Assembly (NCBI GenBank): GCA_003163855.1
Contig: PLRJ01000069.1
Span: 33,466 to 65,540 of the forward strand
Origin: Bryobacterales bacterium
Lineage (GTDB): Bacteria; Acidobacteriota; Terriglobia; Bryobacterales; Bryobacteraceae
Direction of reading: 5' to 3'
DNA: 32,075 nt
A program made the translations under genes and the position numbers. The notes beneath the pieces are model-generated. The model was not told where the DNA came from, made no database searches, and saw only the letters and a program-made list of their open reading frames with translations. Each line of letters starts with the position of its first letter. Positions within the stretch are counted from its first letter, which is position 1. Shown piece after piece: positions 7,974 through 16,518 of this stretch.

Positions 7974-8799
7974 GAAACTCTTAGTGAATGCGGACGATTT
8001 CGGGCTTAGCCAAGCTATCAATGCGGGTATTATCCGCGCGCACACAGATGGCATCGTTACAAGCACTTCTATCGTCGCAGCCGGTGAAGCGTTCGACGAG
8101 GCTGTTGAACTGGCTGCTTCTCATCCGAAGCTTGGAGTGGGTGTTCATCTCACGCTGGTGGAAGAACGATCTGTGGCGCAGCCTTCTCAAGTGCCGACCC
8201 TCGCTCCGAATGGGACGCTGCCGGGAACTTACGGGCAACTGGTGAAAGGTGTAGCGACAAGACAAATTCGGAAGCGCGATATTGAGAATGAGTTCCGGGC
8301 CCAGATTGAAAAATGTCTGGCGGCAGGTTTGAAACTGACTCACTTGGACAGCCATCAGCACACACATACACTGCCATCTCTCTTTCCATTAGTTTTGAAG
8401 CTGGGGAACGACTACGGGCTGCGGGGAATTCGAATTCCGCGAGGCTGGCCGACGTTAAGCGATTTGGCCGCGGACCGATTTCTGCCGAAGTGTGTGCTTT
8501 GCCTGTTGGCACATGGCGATGCAATCTGCTTTCGGCGTGGTCGCTGCATCGCTACGCAGCGATTTGCGGGGTTATTTGAAAGCGGCGACCTGACAGAAGT
8601 GAAGTTGCTTCGCATTCTCAGCGAGGTGCGTGAAGGCGCTACTGAACTGGTTTGCCACCCTGGATGTAACGATGCTTCACCCAGGTACGCGAGTTGGAAT
8701 CAACGGCGTCAAACTGAGTTGGCGAGCCTGACGAGCGCCAGCGCGAAGAATGCTATTGGCGAACTCGGGATTGAACTCATAAACTATAGTCAGCTTTGA
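7960..8799 (+). CDS. YdjC/ChbG-family carbohydrate deacetylase (HpnK-like)
   Basis: A 279-aa metal-dependent deacetylase of the YdjC/ChbG/HpnK family. KKLLVNADDFGLSQAINAGI carries the signature N-terminal Asp pair. GVGVHLTLVEE holds the next conserved His, THLDSHQHTHTLPSL the His cluster that binds the metal, and ELVCHPG the last His. Known members remove acetyl groups from N-acetylated sugars such as chitobiose, or act in hopanoid side-chain formation. No hopanoid genes are visible here, so sugar or glycolipid deacetylation next to the glycosyltransferases is more likely. The start is uncertain: GTG 7960 or TTG 7966 both leave the NADDFG motif intact, and no clear ribosome site is seen. The stop overlaps the convergent asnB stop by 23 bases. 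Confidence 0.9.
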   Translation: MTLVKKLLVNADDFGLSQAINAGIIRAHTDGIVTSTSIVAAGEAFDEAVELAASHPKLGVGVHLTLVEERSVAQPSQVPTLAPNGTLPGTYGQLVKGVATRQIRKRDIENEFRAQIEKCLAAGLKLTHLDSHQHTHTLPSLFPLVLKLGNDYGLRGIRIPRGWPTLSDLAADRFLPKCVLCLLAHGDAICFRRGRCIATQRFAGLFESGDLTEVKLLRILSEVREGATELVCHPGCNDASPRYASWNQRRQTELASLTSASAKNAIGELGIELINYSQL

Positions 8800-10684
8800 C
8801 GGCGGCGAGTTCCGGCTGAGCAACCTGTATGTTCCAGCGCTGCATCCAAAGGAATAGGATCATCAGCCCCCACAGGTGATAACCAAGATTCTGCGTTCGA
8901 TCCAGATGCTGGCTCATGACGCGTTCGATTGCCTCACGCCGGAAGACGTCGGAGTAGGCGGACATGCCGGTTTGCAATACATCGGTCATAAAACTTCGCA
9001 GCGGTCCGCGCAGCCACTCATGCGCCGGGATGTCAAAGCCAATTTTTTTGCGCCGCAGAATGGACTTGGGTAGCTTTCCACGCATCAAGTGCCGCAGAAT
9101 TAACTTTTGGCGCGATCCTTTCATCTGCAGATGGGAAGGGAGCGTTGCGGCAAATTCGATTATGCGGTGATCGAGGAACGGAGGGCGCAGTTCAAGCGAG
9201 TGCGCCATGCTGATGCGATCCACTTTGGCCAGGATGTCATCGCTAAGAAAATACTTCTGGTCGAACCAAAGGAAGCCTTTGAAATCAGCTCCCGCCGTTC
9301 TTAACTCATCCATCAGGCGTCCTAATCCAGCCGGTGTGGGTTTGTCTACAAGCTCTCTCTTGCCGGCATCGGAGAAAGTTCCATTCCAATAGACATGGGC
9401 GCGTTCAGCGGGCATCTTACAGCCTTCGAGGAATCGTTTTAGCTTGTACTCGAAGCTGATCTTGTCGTCCGAGATGGGCATCATGCGCGCGGCGAGTGTA
9501 GACGCCAAACCGAGGAACGGTTTAGGGGCTTTGCGGATCGGCTTCGACAACTCGTCGGCGCGGTAAGTGAGATAGCCTCCGAATAACTCGTCGGCGCCTT
9601 CACCACTAAGTGCGACTGTGACCCTTTGCCGCGTCATCTTGGATAGGAACCAGACGGGAAGCGCACCCGCGTCGGCGTTGGGGTCGTCAGCGTAATACGA
9701 GAATTCCTCGATGGCGTCACGCAGGCCGGCGTCTTCGGTGAAATTCAACTGCTCATGCCGGGTTCCATAGTGGGATGCCACTTGCCGGCTATAGCCGCCG
9801 TCGTCGAAGGTGCGGCCTTGGAAGCTTATCGAGAAGGTTCTGATAGGTGACCGCGAAGCAGCGGCAGCATAATGCAGGATGGTTGAGGAATCAAGGCCGC
9901 CGCTAAGCCATAAGCCGAGCGGAACATCCGATACTAGGTGCTCGCGAATGGATTTCCGAAGCAACTCATCAAGTTGCTCGGCAGCTGAATCAAGCGCGCA
10001 TGGTTGGGTATTGGCAAATGGCAGCTGCCAGAAGCTCTCGGTACGAACGGCGCCGTTGCGCCACTCAAGCCATGTTCCCGGCTGCATCTTTTCGATTCCT
10101 TCGACCAGCGTGAGAGGAGCGGGGACGTAATTTAATGCGAGGTAGCAATCGAGCGCAGCGAGATTCAGACGCCGTTCAACGTCCGGATGAGCGAAGATTG
10201 TCTTCATCTCAGAGCCGAATACGATGTCCGCGCCCAATCTGCAGATGTAGAGCGGCTTAATGCCTACCCGGTCGCGTGCCAGAACCAGCCGGTTTTGCGA
10301 TTCCGTCCAAAGGGCGATGGCGAACATGCCGCGCATGCGGTCAAAGCAGGCTGTGTCCCACTCGAGAAAAGCCTGGAGAACGGTCTCCGTGTCGCAATGC
10401 GAGCGAAAGCGGTGGCCACGCTGTTCGAGTTCGTGGCGGATTTCCTCGTGATTGTAGATCTCGCCGTTAAATGCGATAACTACGTCTTTATTCTGGGAGA
10501 GTATGGGTTGATCTCCGCCGCCTAGATCGATGATCTTTAAGCGGGTAGCGCCCAAAGATATGTGATCCGACTCGAAACAGCCCTGCTGATCAGGACCGCG
10601 GTGGATGATGGAAGTGATTGCGTCCTGTATGATGCCGCTTGGGCCTGGACCCTTGCTATGCGTGAAGCCGGCTATGCCGCACAA
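8777..10684 (-). CDS. asnB: Asparagine synthase (glutamine-hydrolysing)
   Basis: A 635-aa full-length class II amidotransferase. The glutaminase domain begins CGIAGF, so the catalytic Cys is residue 2 and fixes the start; the codon before it is TTG, with GAGGTG about 7 bases upstream. IIHRGPDQQG, IAFNGEIYNHEEIR and the SHCDTETVL region follow. The synthetase domain has the pyrophosphate loop LWLSGGLDSS and then SGEGADELFGGY. The family makes asparagine from aspartate, but copies next to glycosyltransferases often amidate sugars or other metabolites. It lies 32 bases downstream of a GT2 gene on the same strand, so they are probably one operon, favouring an envelope-glycan role. Converges with the deacetylase gene with a 23-base overlap. 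Confidence 0.93.
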   Translation of the reverse strand: MCGIAGFTHSKGPGPSGIIQDAITSIIHRGPDQQGCFESDHISLGATRLKIIDLGGGDQPILSQNKDVVIAFNGEIYNHEEIRHELEQRGHRFRSHCDTETVLQAFLEWDTACFDRMRGMFAIALWTESQNRLVLARDRVGIKPLYICRLGADIVFGSEMKTIFAHPDVERRLNLAALDCYLALNYVPAPLTLVEGIEKMQPGTWLEWRNGAVRTESFWQLPFANTQPCALDSAAEQLDELLRKSIREHLVSDVPLGLWLSGGLDSSTILHYAAAASRSPIRTFSISFQGRTFDDGGYSRQVASHYGTRHEQLNFTEDAGLRDAIEEFSYYADDPNADAGALPVWFLSKMTRQRVTVALSGEGADELFGGYLTYRADELSKPIRKAPKPFLGLASTLAARMMPISDDKISFEYKLKRFLEGCKMPAERAHVYWNGTFSDAGKRELVDKPTPAGLGRLMDELRTAGADFKGFLWFDQKYFLSDDILAKVDRISMAHSLELRPPFLDHRIIEFAATLPSHLQMKGSRQKLILRHLMRGKLPKSILRRKKIGFDIPAHEWLRGPLRSFMTDVLQTGMSAYSDVFRREAIERVMSQHLDRTQNLGYHLWGLMILFLWMQRWNIQVAQPELAAVKADYSL

Positions 10685-10716
10685 AGGAACACCTCGAAGT
10701 GATGCTCAGCTTGCAT

Positions 10717-11670
10717 CTACCTGTGACGGGTAAGACGCAGAACTTCGGAGTCGCGGACGACCGATTTTCTATGATGATTCCGAGCCATCATCTCACCCAC
10801 AAAACCGAGGCAGATGAGTTGTAGTCCCGCGATCATAAGGGCGACGGCAAAAATCATGAGAGGGCCATGATCAATCATCAAGTTCGCTCCGAAGGCGAGC
10901 CAGTCGATGAGAAGGTAAAGCGCTAGCAGCAGCGAACCTGAAAAACCGAGGAATCCAAGTTTCCCGAAAAAGTGCATGGGCCGCGTCGCATAGCGCAGGA
11001 GAAATGGAATGGTCAGCAGGTCGAAGAAGACAGGAATAAAGCGGCCGATGCCGTAATGCGACTTGCCATGCTGACGCTGCGTAATCTCAATGGGAACTTC
11101 AATGATGCGAGCTCCATAGGCAGAGGCGAGCGCCGGGATGAAGCGATGCATGTCGCCGTAGAGGGGCATCTCGCGGACCAGAGCTGTGCGGAATCCCTTA
11201 AATCCGCCGCCAAAATCGTGAACGTCTACGCCGCTTGCCTTGCGCATCATCCAATTAGCGATGCGCGAGGGAAGCTGTTTCTTTATTACGCTGTCGCCAG
11301 GCCTCGCCACACGACGCCCACAGACGACATCGTAGCCGTCATCGAGCTTTTCGAGCAGCGTGGGAATATCTTCCGGATTGTGCTGGAGGTCGCCATCCAT
11401 GGAAATGATGTATTCCCCGGTTGCCTGGTCGAAGCCGGCGACGAGTGCCTCGGTTTGGCCGTAATTGCGCCGCAACTGAACTACTGTTACTCGCTCATCC
11501 AGATTCGCGATTTCACTGAGGAGAGCAAAAGTTCGGTCGGTGCTGCCGTCATCGACGAAGATGAATTCAAAGTCCCGGTTGAGGGATTCCATCACCGTTC
11601 GGGTGCGAACATACAAATCCGTGACGCTGCTTTCCTCATTATGGAAAGGAACTACGACGCTGCACTTCAT
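10717..11670 (-). CDS. GT2 polyprenyl-phosphate glycosyltransferase (DPM1/ArnC type)
   Basis: A 317-aa protein. ATG 11670 is chosen so that CSVVVPFHNEESSV sits at the N-terminus; a start 7 codons earlier is possible. FIFVDDGSTDRTFALL is the nucleotide-binding motif, SMDGDLQHNPEDIP the DxD-type metal site, and FGGGFKGFR and QRQHGKSHYG the acceptor-side motifs of the DPM1/ArnC/GtrB group. Two C-terminal membrane segments follow (LGFLGFSGSLLLALYLLIDW and LMIFAVALMIAGLQLICLGF). Such enzymes load a sugar from a nucleotide donor onto undecaprenyl phosphate at the inner face of the membrane. The divergent ArnT-like gene 83 bases away is a natural user of that product, and asnB follows in the same operon. 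Confidence 0.92.
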   Translation of the reverse strand: MKCSVVVPFHNEESSVTDLYVRTRTVMESLNRDFEFIFVDDGSTDRTFALLSEIANLDERVTVVQLRRNYGQTEALVAGFDQATGEYIISMDGDLQHNPEDIPTLLEKLDDGYDVVCGRRVARPGDSVIKKQLPSRIANWMMRKASGVDVHDFGGGFKGFRTALVREMPLYGDMHRFIPALASAYGARIIEVPIEITQRQHGKSHYGIGRFIPVFFDLLTIPFLLRYATRPMHFFGKLGFLGFSGSLLLALYLLIDWLAFGANLMIDHGPLMIFAVALMIAGLQLICLGFVGEMMARNHHRKSVVRDSEVLRLTRHR

Positions 11671-11753
11671 GTTAAGTATTAAGAATACCAAAGACTTATA
11701 GTCCCTTAGCCAAGCCGTTTAAGGTAGGCGTTACCGAAATCCAACAGTGGGTA

Positions 11754-13484
11754 GTGATTCTTATTGCCGCGGCTATCTACCTGCCTGGCTTGGTGAGTCC
11801 GCCGCACCTGATGGATGACGTCGATGCGGCGGAGGCGCTTCAGGCGAAAAACATGCTGCAGTCTGGAGACTGGGTGACGCAGCACCTGAATGGGACCCCG
11901 TACCTGGATAAAGCACCGCTGAAGTATTGGATTACGGCGGCCCTCTATGCGGTCTTCGGAGTGCATGACTGGGTCGCTCGCGTGCCAACGGTTGCCGCCG
12001 CTATCCTACTGTGCTGGCTGGTGGTGAGAATGGGCGGTTTCTACTCAGGGATTGTGCAGGCGACATCCATTGGACTTTACCTGTTCACTAGAACTGTCAT
12101 ACCCGATGTCATTCTGACGTTGTTGATTGCGGTTAGCCTGTGCTGTTTTTTCAGGCTGGTGGAAAGCGAGAAGGCTTCAATCGGCTGGGCTCTGGGTATG
12201 TATACTTGCATCGCCTTGGCGGTTCTGACGAAGGGACTGATAGGGCTGGTGCTGCCAGTTGGCATAGCCGCCTTGTACGTCGTCGCATTGAGGAAGGCAC
12301 CCGATTGGCGGCGCTTTCACTTGATTCCTGGAATGCTGATGGTGCTGGTTATCGCTGCACCGTGGCATATCGCAGCAGTTTTGCAAAACCCTCCGATCTT
12401 TGATTTCACGGTGCATGCAGGCGATCATTTTGGTGGCAAATTCAGAGGATTCTTCTGGTTTTATTTCGTCAACGAACAGCTTCTGCGCTTTCTGAACGAA
12501 CGCTGGCCGCGCGATTACAACACGGTTCCCCAGCTATGGTTCTGGCTTTATAATCTGCTCTGGTTTTTCCCTTGGAGCCTGGCGCTGCCGGCTGTTGCGC
12601 AGTTGCAATTTAAACCGATTGACCGAACAAGCCGCCTGAATCTTCTAGCGGCTTGCTGGATTCTTGTGGTGATGTTGTTCTTTACATTTTCGACAACGCA
12701 GGAATACTACTCGATGCCAATGTACCCGGCCATGGCTATCTTGTTGGGGGCAGCCATGAGCGACGGCAGAAAGTGGATGCGGGTTGCGGTTCGAGCCGGT
12801 GCTGCCGTTTTTCTGCTGACGACGTTGTTGATCGGCGGGATTTTGATGAGGGTCTGGGCGATGCCCACGCCGGGGGACATTTATAATGCAGTGGCTCAGC
12901 ATCCGGCACTCTATACGCTTTCGCTCGGGCACATGGCCGATCTCACCATCCCTGCATTCGCTTATTTGCGAACTCCGCTGGCACTGGCTGGAGCGGCGTT
13001 CCTTCTTGGAGGTGCGGCGGTCTTACTGTTGAAACTCGAGCGAGCATATTTGGCAATCGCGGTCACTCTTGTTCTATTCTTCCAAGCCGCGCGACTGGCT
13101 CTGGTGGTCTTCGATCCTTACCTCTCCTCCTATGCGATCGCACAGAACTTGAATCAACTCCCGGCGGGCACGCTGATTATCTGCGGGAAATATAATCCGC
13201 TGTCCTCGGTGTTCTTCTACTCGACGGATAGAGCACTGCAGAACGAAAGCGATCTGGATATTCTGGAATATGGGTCGATGGCGCCGGGAGCAAGGAAGAT
13301 TGCCGTCAGCGATAAAGAGATGAAGCGTCTGTGGAAGGGCGCCGGGCTGACGTTCCTGCTTGCGAAGGCGCCTCGCCTGCAGCATATCGAAAACGTTCTG
13401 GGATCATTGCCCGCAATATTGGTTTTGCGAAGCGGAGACAAATACCTGTTTGCTAATCGCGCGGTAGATCAGCAGAGTAAGTGA
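11754..13484 (+). CDS. ArnT/PMT-type integral membrane glycosyltransferase
   Basis: A 576-aa polytopic protein with about 10-12 hydrophobic segments. The first extracytoplasmic loop reads LMDDVDAAEALQAKNML then GDWVTQHLNGTPYLDKAPL and YWITAALYAVFG. This is the acidic catalytic loop and PPLxYW-type motif of the GT83/GT39 family, which includes aminoarabinose transferase ArnT and protein O-mannosyltransferases. Such enzymes take sugar from a polyprenyl-phosphate carrier outside the membrane and put it on lipid A, glycans or proteins. The start is GTG 11754, the only usual start codon after the in-frame stop near 11673; it places the first membrane helix right at the N-terminus. The gene diverges from the GT2 gene that could make its donor. 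Its last 32 bases overlap the convergent transferase gene. Confidence 0.88.
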   Translation: MILIAAAIYLPGLVSPPHLMDDVDAAEALQAKNMLQSGDWVTQHLNGTPYLDKAPLKYWITAALYAVFGVHDWVARVPTVAAAILLCWLVVRMGGFYSGIVQATSIGLYLFTRTVIPDVILTLLIAVSLCCFFRLVESEKASIGWALGMYTCIALAVLTKGLIGLVLPVGIAALYVVALRKAPDWRRFHLIPGMLMVLVIAAPWHIAAVLQNPPIFDFTVHAGDHFGGKFRGFFWFYFVNEQLLRFLNERWPRDYNTVPQLWFWLYNLLWFFPWSLALPAVAQLQFKPIDRTSRLNLLAACWILVVMLFFTFSTTQEYYSMPMYPAMAILLGAAMSDGRKWMRVAVRAGAAVFLLTTLLIGGILMRVWAMPTPGDIYNAVAQHPALYTLSLGHMADLTIPAFAYLRTPLALAGAAFLLGGAAVLLLKLERAYLAIAVTLVLFFQAARLALVVFDPYLSSYAIAQNLNQLPAGTLIICGKYNPLSSVFFYSTDRALQNESDLDILEYGSMAPGARKIAVSDKEMKRLWKGAGLTFLLAKAPRLQHIENVLGSLPAILVLRSGDKYLFANRAVDQQSK

Positions 13485-14166
13485 TGACTTGCAGGTTTTT
13501 CGGTGGACCTGCGTAAGCAACAGCAGCGGCATAACCAGGCGCCACGTCAACGTTATGAAGAGTCCAACCGGCGGCTTTATCAGGGTCGTTGCCTATATGA
13601 ACCAGGCGGGCCGGATCTTCCGGCAGCAGAGTAACTCTGAACTGGTCTAGAGGCGTACTGAAGCCCTCTCCGATTGCTTTCATGTAAGACTCTTTGCGAG
13701 TCCAGCATTGAAAGAAAGCTCGTTCTCGCAAGTCAGGGCTCAGTGACATCAAATCGCGGTATTCTTCAGCGCAGAAGAATTGCTCGGCGATACCGCATAA
13801 ATTGTCCAGCGCGCGAACTTGCTCTATATCGACACCAATTTCGGAAGTGTGGGTAAACGCCAGCAGCGCCATGCTTCCCGAGTGCGACACATTGAAACAA
13901 AGGGTGGATGGGTTCTTGAGACGCGGCTTTCCCGCCTGTCCGTAGCAGAACTGGATGGTTTGAGGCTTTGCGCCCAGGTACTTGCCTAAAAGAATCCGCA
14001 GGACGGCGCGGCTTATTGTGAACGATTGGCGATCGCCAATGAAGCGGTATCGGAAAGCGCGGGCGGCTTCCGCCGCCGAAAGAACACACGCGAACTCAGA
14101 CGCAGGATTGTCGAGGTGATTCAAATGGATGGGCCAGAGATGAATCTCCGCCGGCAACAAGGTCAT
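13453..14166 (-). CDS. 4'-phosphopantetheinyl transferase, Sfp type
   Basis: A 237-aa protein, the usual size of Sfp-type enzymes. Motifs are in order: GKPRLKNPSTLCFNVSHSG (the VSHS substrate region), IGVDIEQVR (Mg2+-binding Asp and Glu) and FQCWTRKESYMKAIGEG (third acidic ligand and catalytic Lys). It moves the phosphopantetheine arm of CoA to a carrier-protein Ser, activating acyl or peptidyl carrier proteins. No polyketide, peptide synthetase or fatty acid gene lies in the window, so its target is elsewhere. It starts 31 bases after the chemoreceptor stop on the same strand, so it may be cotranscribed with that operon. The 3' end overlaps the convergent glycosyltransferase by 32 bases. Confidence 0.93.
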   Translation of the reverse strand: MTLLPAEIHLWPIHLNHLDNPASEFACVLSAAEAARAFRYRFIGDRQSFTISRAVLRILLGKYLGAKPQTIQFCYGQAGKPRLKNPSTLCFNVSHSGSMALLAFTHTSEIGVDIEQVRALDNLCGIAEQFFCAEEYRDLMSLSPDLRERAFFQCWTRKESYMKAIGEGFSTPLDQFRVTLLPEDPARLVHIGNDPDKAAGWTLHNVDVAPGYAAAVAYAGPPKNLQVITYSADLPRD

Positions 14167-14197
14167 GATTCAGATAATAAGACCGAGGCTAGCTTAG

Positions 14198-16474
14198 CTA
14201 TTGGTTTTCCGCCGGGATGACGCTAAGCTTTTCGAGATCGACAGCGAGTGAGGCAAGCTGTTGAGCCATGGTTTGTAGGCCGATGTTTCCAGAACCCCCG
14301 CGACAGCCGGTCGCCGTCTCGTGGATGCCTGCCACGATTTCGCGCGTTGCTCTCGATTGCGCTTCAACCGCGGCCGAGATGTTCTTTTGCTTTTCCTGCA
14401 TGCTGAGAATAATAGAGGCGACATCGTTCATGGCGCAGCCGACTTTTTCGACATGATCTCCCATGGACTTGACAGTCTTATCGATGGCAGAAGTGGAAAT
14501 CGATGCGGTGTCGGCAAGTTTTTTCACTTCGTGGGCAACCACCATGAAGCCGGAACCTATGTCGCCCGCATGCGATGCCTCAATGGCGGCGTTTAAGCCC
14601 AACAAGCGGATCTGAAAGGCTATGTTTCGCAGAAGTTCCGTAACTTTAGAGATTTCCCGGCTCGCTACAGTGAGATCCTCGACGGCTGCATTAGCCGATT
14701 CGACAAGAGCGGCGGCCCCGTCGCCGGTTTCCGACGCGTCGGAAGCGCTAACTGATATATCGCGGATGGTAGTCTGAAGGTGCTCAGCGCCGTCCTCCAT
14801 GCTCTCAACGTTTTTTGTTACGATCTCGCTGGTGACGGTTAAACCTTGGGCCGTGCCATGCAGGGTGCGTATCCCGTTTCGAATGCTGGTCAGCACTTTG
14901 GAAAGCTCCTGAGCGCCTTTGCTTACGCGAGCTAGCAGTCCGCTCATTTCGTCGGCACCGTGCAATTCGGCCTCCGCTTTAAGGACGCTGGCGCGAACGC
15001 GCCTGCCGACGGTAATTCCGGAGATAAGCGACATTCCGCCAATCAGCATGACAATCCACATGGTTGCGTTCGACATGCTGCTGATGCGGTTTACAGTAGC
15101 TTGCTGAGCGTTTTCTGCGCTGTGTGCCTTGTTGGATCCGGTCCTGGCGATACCGCGGATAGAAGTAAGCGCGGCTGAGAACAGTACGTCAGCCTGCTGC
15201 TGCCGGCTTAATCCTTGCTTGACGACGGATGCTACACCAACCGGTCCGATCAGCATCTGTTCTGCCAAAGCAAAGGATTGGCGCACTGAACGGACCGAAT
15301 CTTCGGATGATTGCTGCCCGATTTTGGGCAATATATCGAGAATCGCGCCGATGTCATTGTTTGCCTGGTTGCAAGCTTCACGGACTTCCTGCTCGGTGCG
15401 TTGGAGTTTTGCCGGGTCAGACGAGGCGAGAAGTTGCCATGCCAAAGCTTGCAACGAAAGGGCCTCGCCGTTCACCTCATCCGCTTTAGAAGACGCGATA
15501 GAAACCATCGAGATCAGTTCCGTCGCGTGATTCATGCCGGCGCTAGCCTGGCTGACTTCAAGCTCGAGAGGGTCGATGCCCTCGGCTACCTTTAATGAAA
15601 GCGCGTCGATGGCGGAAAGTAGCCCCTTCTGGCGTTCGTCGTAAGCGGATCGAGCTTTTGCGTCGTCCGGGCTGATGATAATGACTGCGCGTGCCGCAAG
15701 CAGGCCGCTGTCCCCGTTAAAAGCGGTGTTGAAAACGGCAATGAAACTTCTGAATTGCGCCAGCAGATTCTTGTCTGAGAGATTTTGCGCGTCGAGTGAA
15801 TCCAACACCCCCTTCGCCTTGTCGCGAAGAGGATTCAAGCGGAATTTCTTTTCTATGCCGCGCACTTCCTGAACGATTGACCGCAATTCCTCCATCTTGG
15901 CGCGAACTTCGAGCATGGCTTTAATGCTGGAATTTGCGCTGAGGCTGGTACTTCTAGAAGAGGCGAGAACGTCCTGGCTCTTCTGCTGCAAGCCCTTCAT
16001 TGATTCGGAGAAGGTGCGAGTGGCGCGTTCCACCGAGGCGAGTTCGATGGCAACTTTGCGGTTGGCATCTGCCACGTGTTCGCGCGCTTGCAGCCGTTTC
16101 GCCGCGATGTCGCTGAGTTCTTGGCTGGTGGCTGCCATCGTCCGTATGACCTCGCTGCTGCCTTCACTACCAGTCATCCGCTCCAACTCATTGGAGGTGG
16201 TTTGAACTTCGGCGATCGTGGCTGTGAATTCGTCTTGTGTGCTGGACAGCTCTTCCGTGGTGGATGCCGCCGCCATGCGAGTAAAAAGCGCGCTTATGTG
16301 TTCAAATCCCTGCTGCAACTCCGCGAGTTTGACCTGGGCTGGGGAGGTCTCACGAGCCAAGTGCAATATCTGGCTGCGAATGATAACGACCGAACCAGCA
16401 CCGGTAATGGCAATGAGGCTCATTCCGCCTAGCAACACGTAAAGAAGCAGCGAAAGCTGTTTTTGGGTGGACAT
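14198..16474 (-). CDS. Methyl-accepting chemotaxis protein with divergent tip
   Basis: A 758-aa chemoreceptor. A first membrane helix (LSLLLYVLLGGMSLIAITGA) is followed by an unusually long, largely helical sensor region of about 430 residues and a second membrane helix (TMWIVMLIGGMSLISGITVG). The cytoplasmic signalling domain follows. The hairpin tip reads IAFQIRLLGLNAAIEASHAG then DIGSGFMVVAHEVKKLA. It is recognisable, but compared with the usual [20 protein letters not shown] motif the N is R, the A is G, the tip Arg is His and the next E is D. A HAMP domain is not obvious. It lies 44 bases downstream of the binding-protein gene in the same direction, suggesting that the two form a ligand-sensing pair. 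Confidence 0.9.
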   Translation of the reverse strand: MSTQKQLSLLLYVLLGGMSLIAITGAGSVVIIRSQILHLARETSPAQVKLAELQQGFEHISALFTRMAAASTTEELSSTQDEFTATIAEVQTTSNELERMTGSEGSSEVIRTMAATSQELSDIAAKRLQAREHVADANRKVAIELASVERATRTFSESMKGLQQKSQDVLASSRSTSLSANSSIKAMLEVRAKMEELRSIVQEVRGIEKKFRLNPLRDKAKGVLDSLDAQNLSDKNLLAQFRSFIAVFNTAFNGDSGLLAARAVIIISPDDAKARSAYDERQKGLLSAIDALSLKVAEGIDPLELEVSQASAGMNHATELISMVSIASSKADEVNGEALSLQALAWQLLASSDPAKLQRTEQEVREACNQANNDIGAILDILPKIGQQSSEDSVRSVRQSFALAEQMLIGPVGVASVVKQGLSRQQQADVLFSAALTSIRGIARTGSNKAHSAENAQQATVNRISSMSNATMWIVMLIGGMSLISGITVGRRVRASVLKAEAELHGADEMSGLLARVSKGAQELSKVLTSIRNGIRTLHGTAQGLTVTSEIVTKNVESMEDGAEHLQTTIRDISVSASDASETGDGAAALVESANAAVEDLTVASREISKVTELLRNIAFQIRLLGLNAAIEASHAGDIGSGFMVVAHEVKKLADTASISTSAIDKTVKSMGDHVEKVGCAMNDVASIILSMQEKQKNISAAVEAQSRATREIVAGIHETATGCRGGSGNIGLQTMAQQLASLAVDLEKLSVIPAENQ

Positions 16475-16518
16475 AATTCCCGTGTAGGCGAAGAAACTTG
16501 CTAAATCGCGTCGGTTGC

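Noticed and set aside
10972-11682. Antisense open frame of 236 codons across the GT2 gene
   Set aside because: The minus-strand frame carries complete GT2 motifs; the antisense protein has no recognisable features.
15129-15530. Antisense open frame opposite the chemoreceptor
   Set aside because: The receptor frame is supported by helix and tip motifs; the opposite frame is Ser/Arg-rich without a domain.
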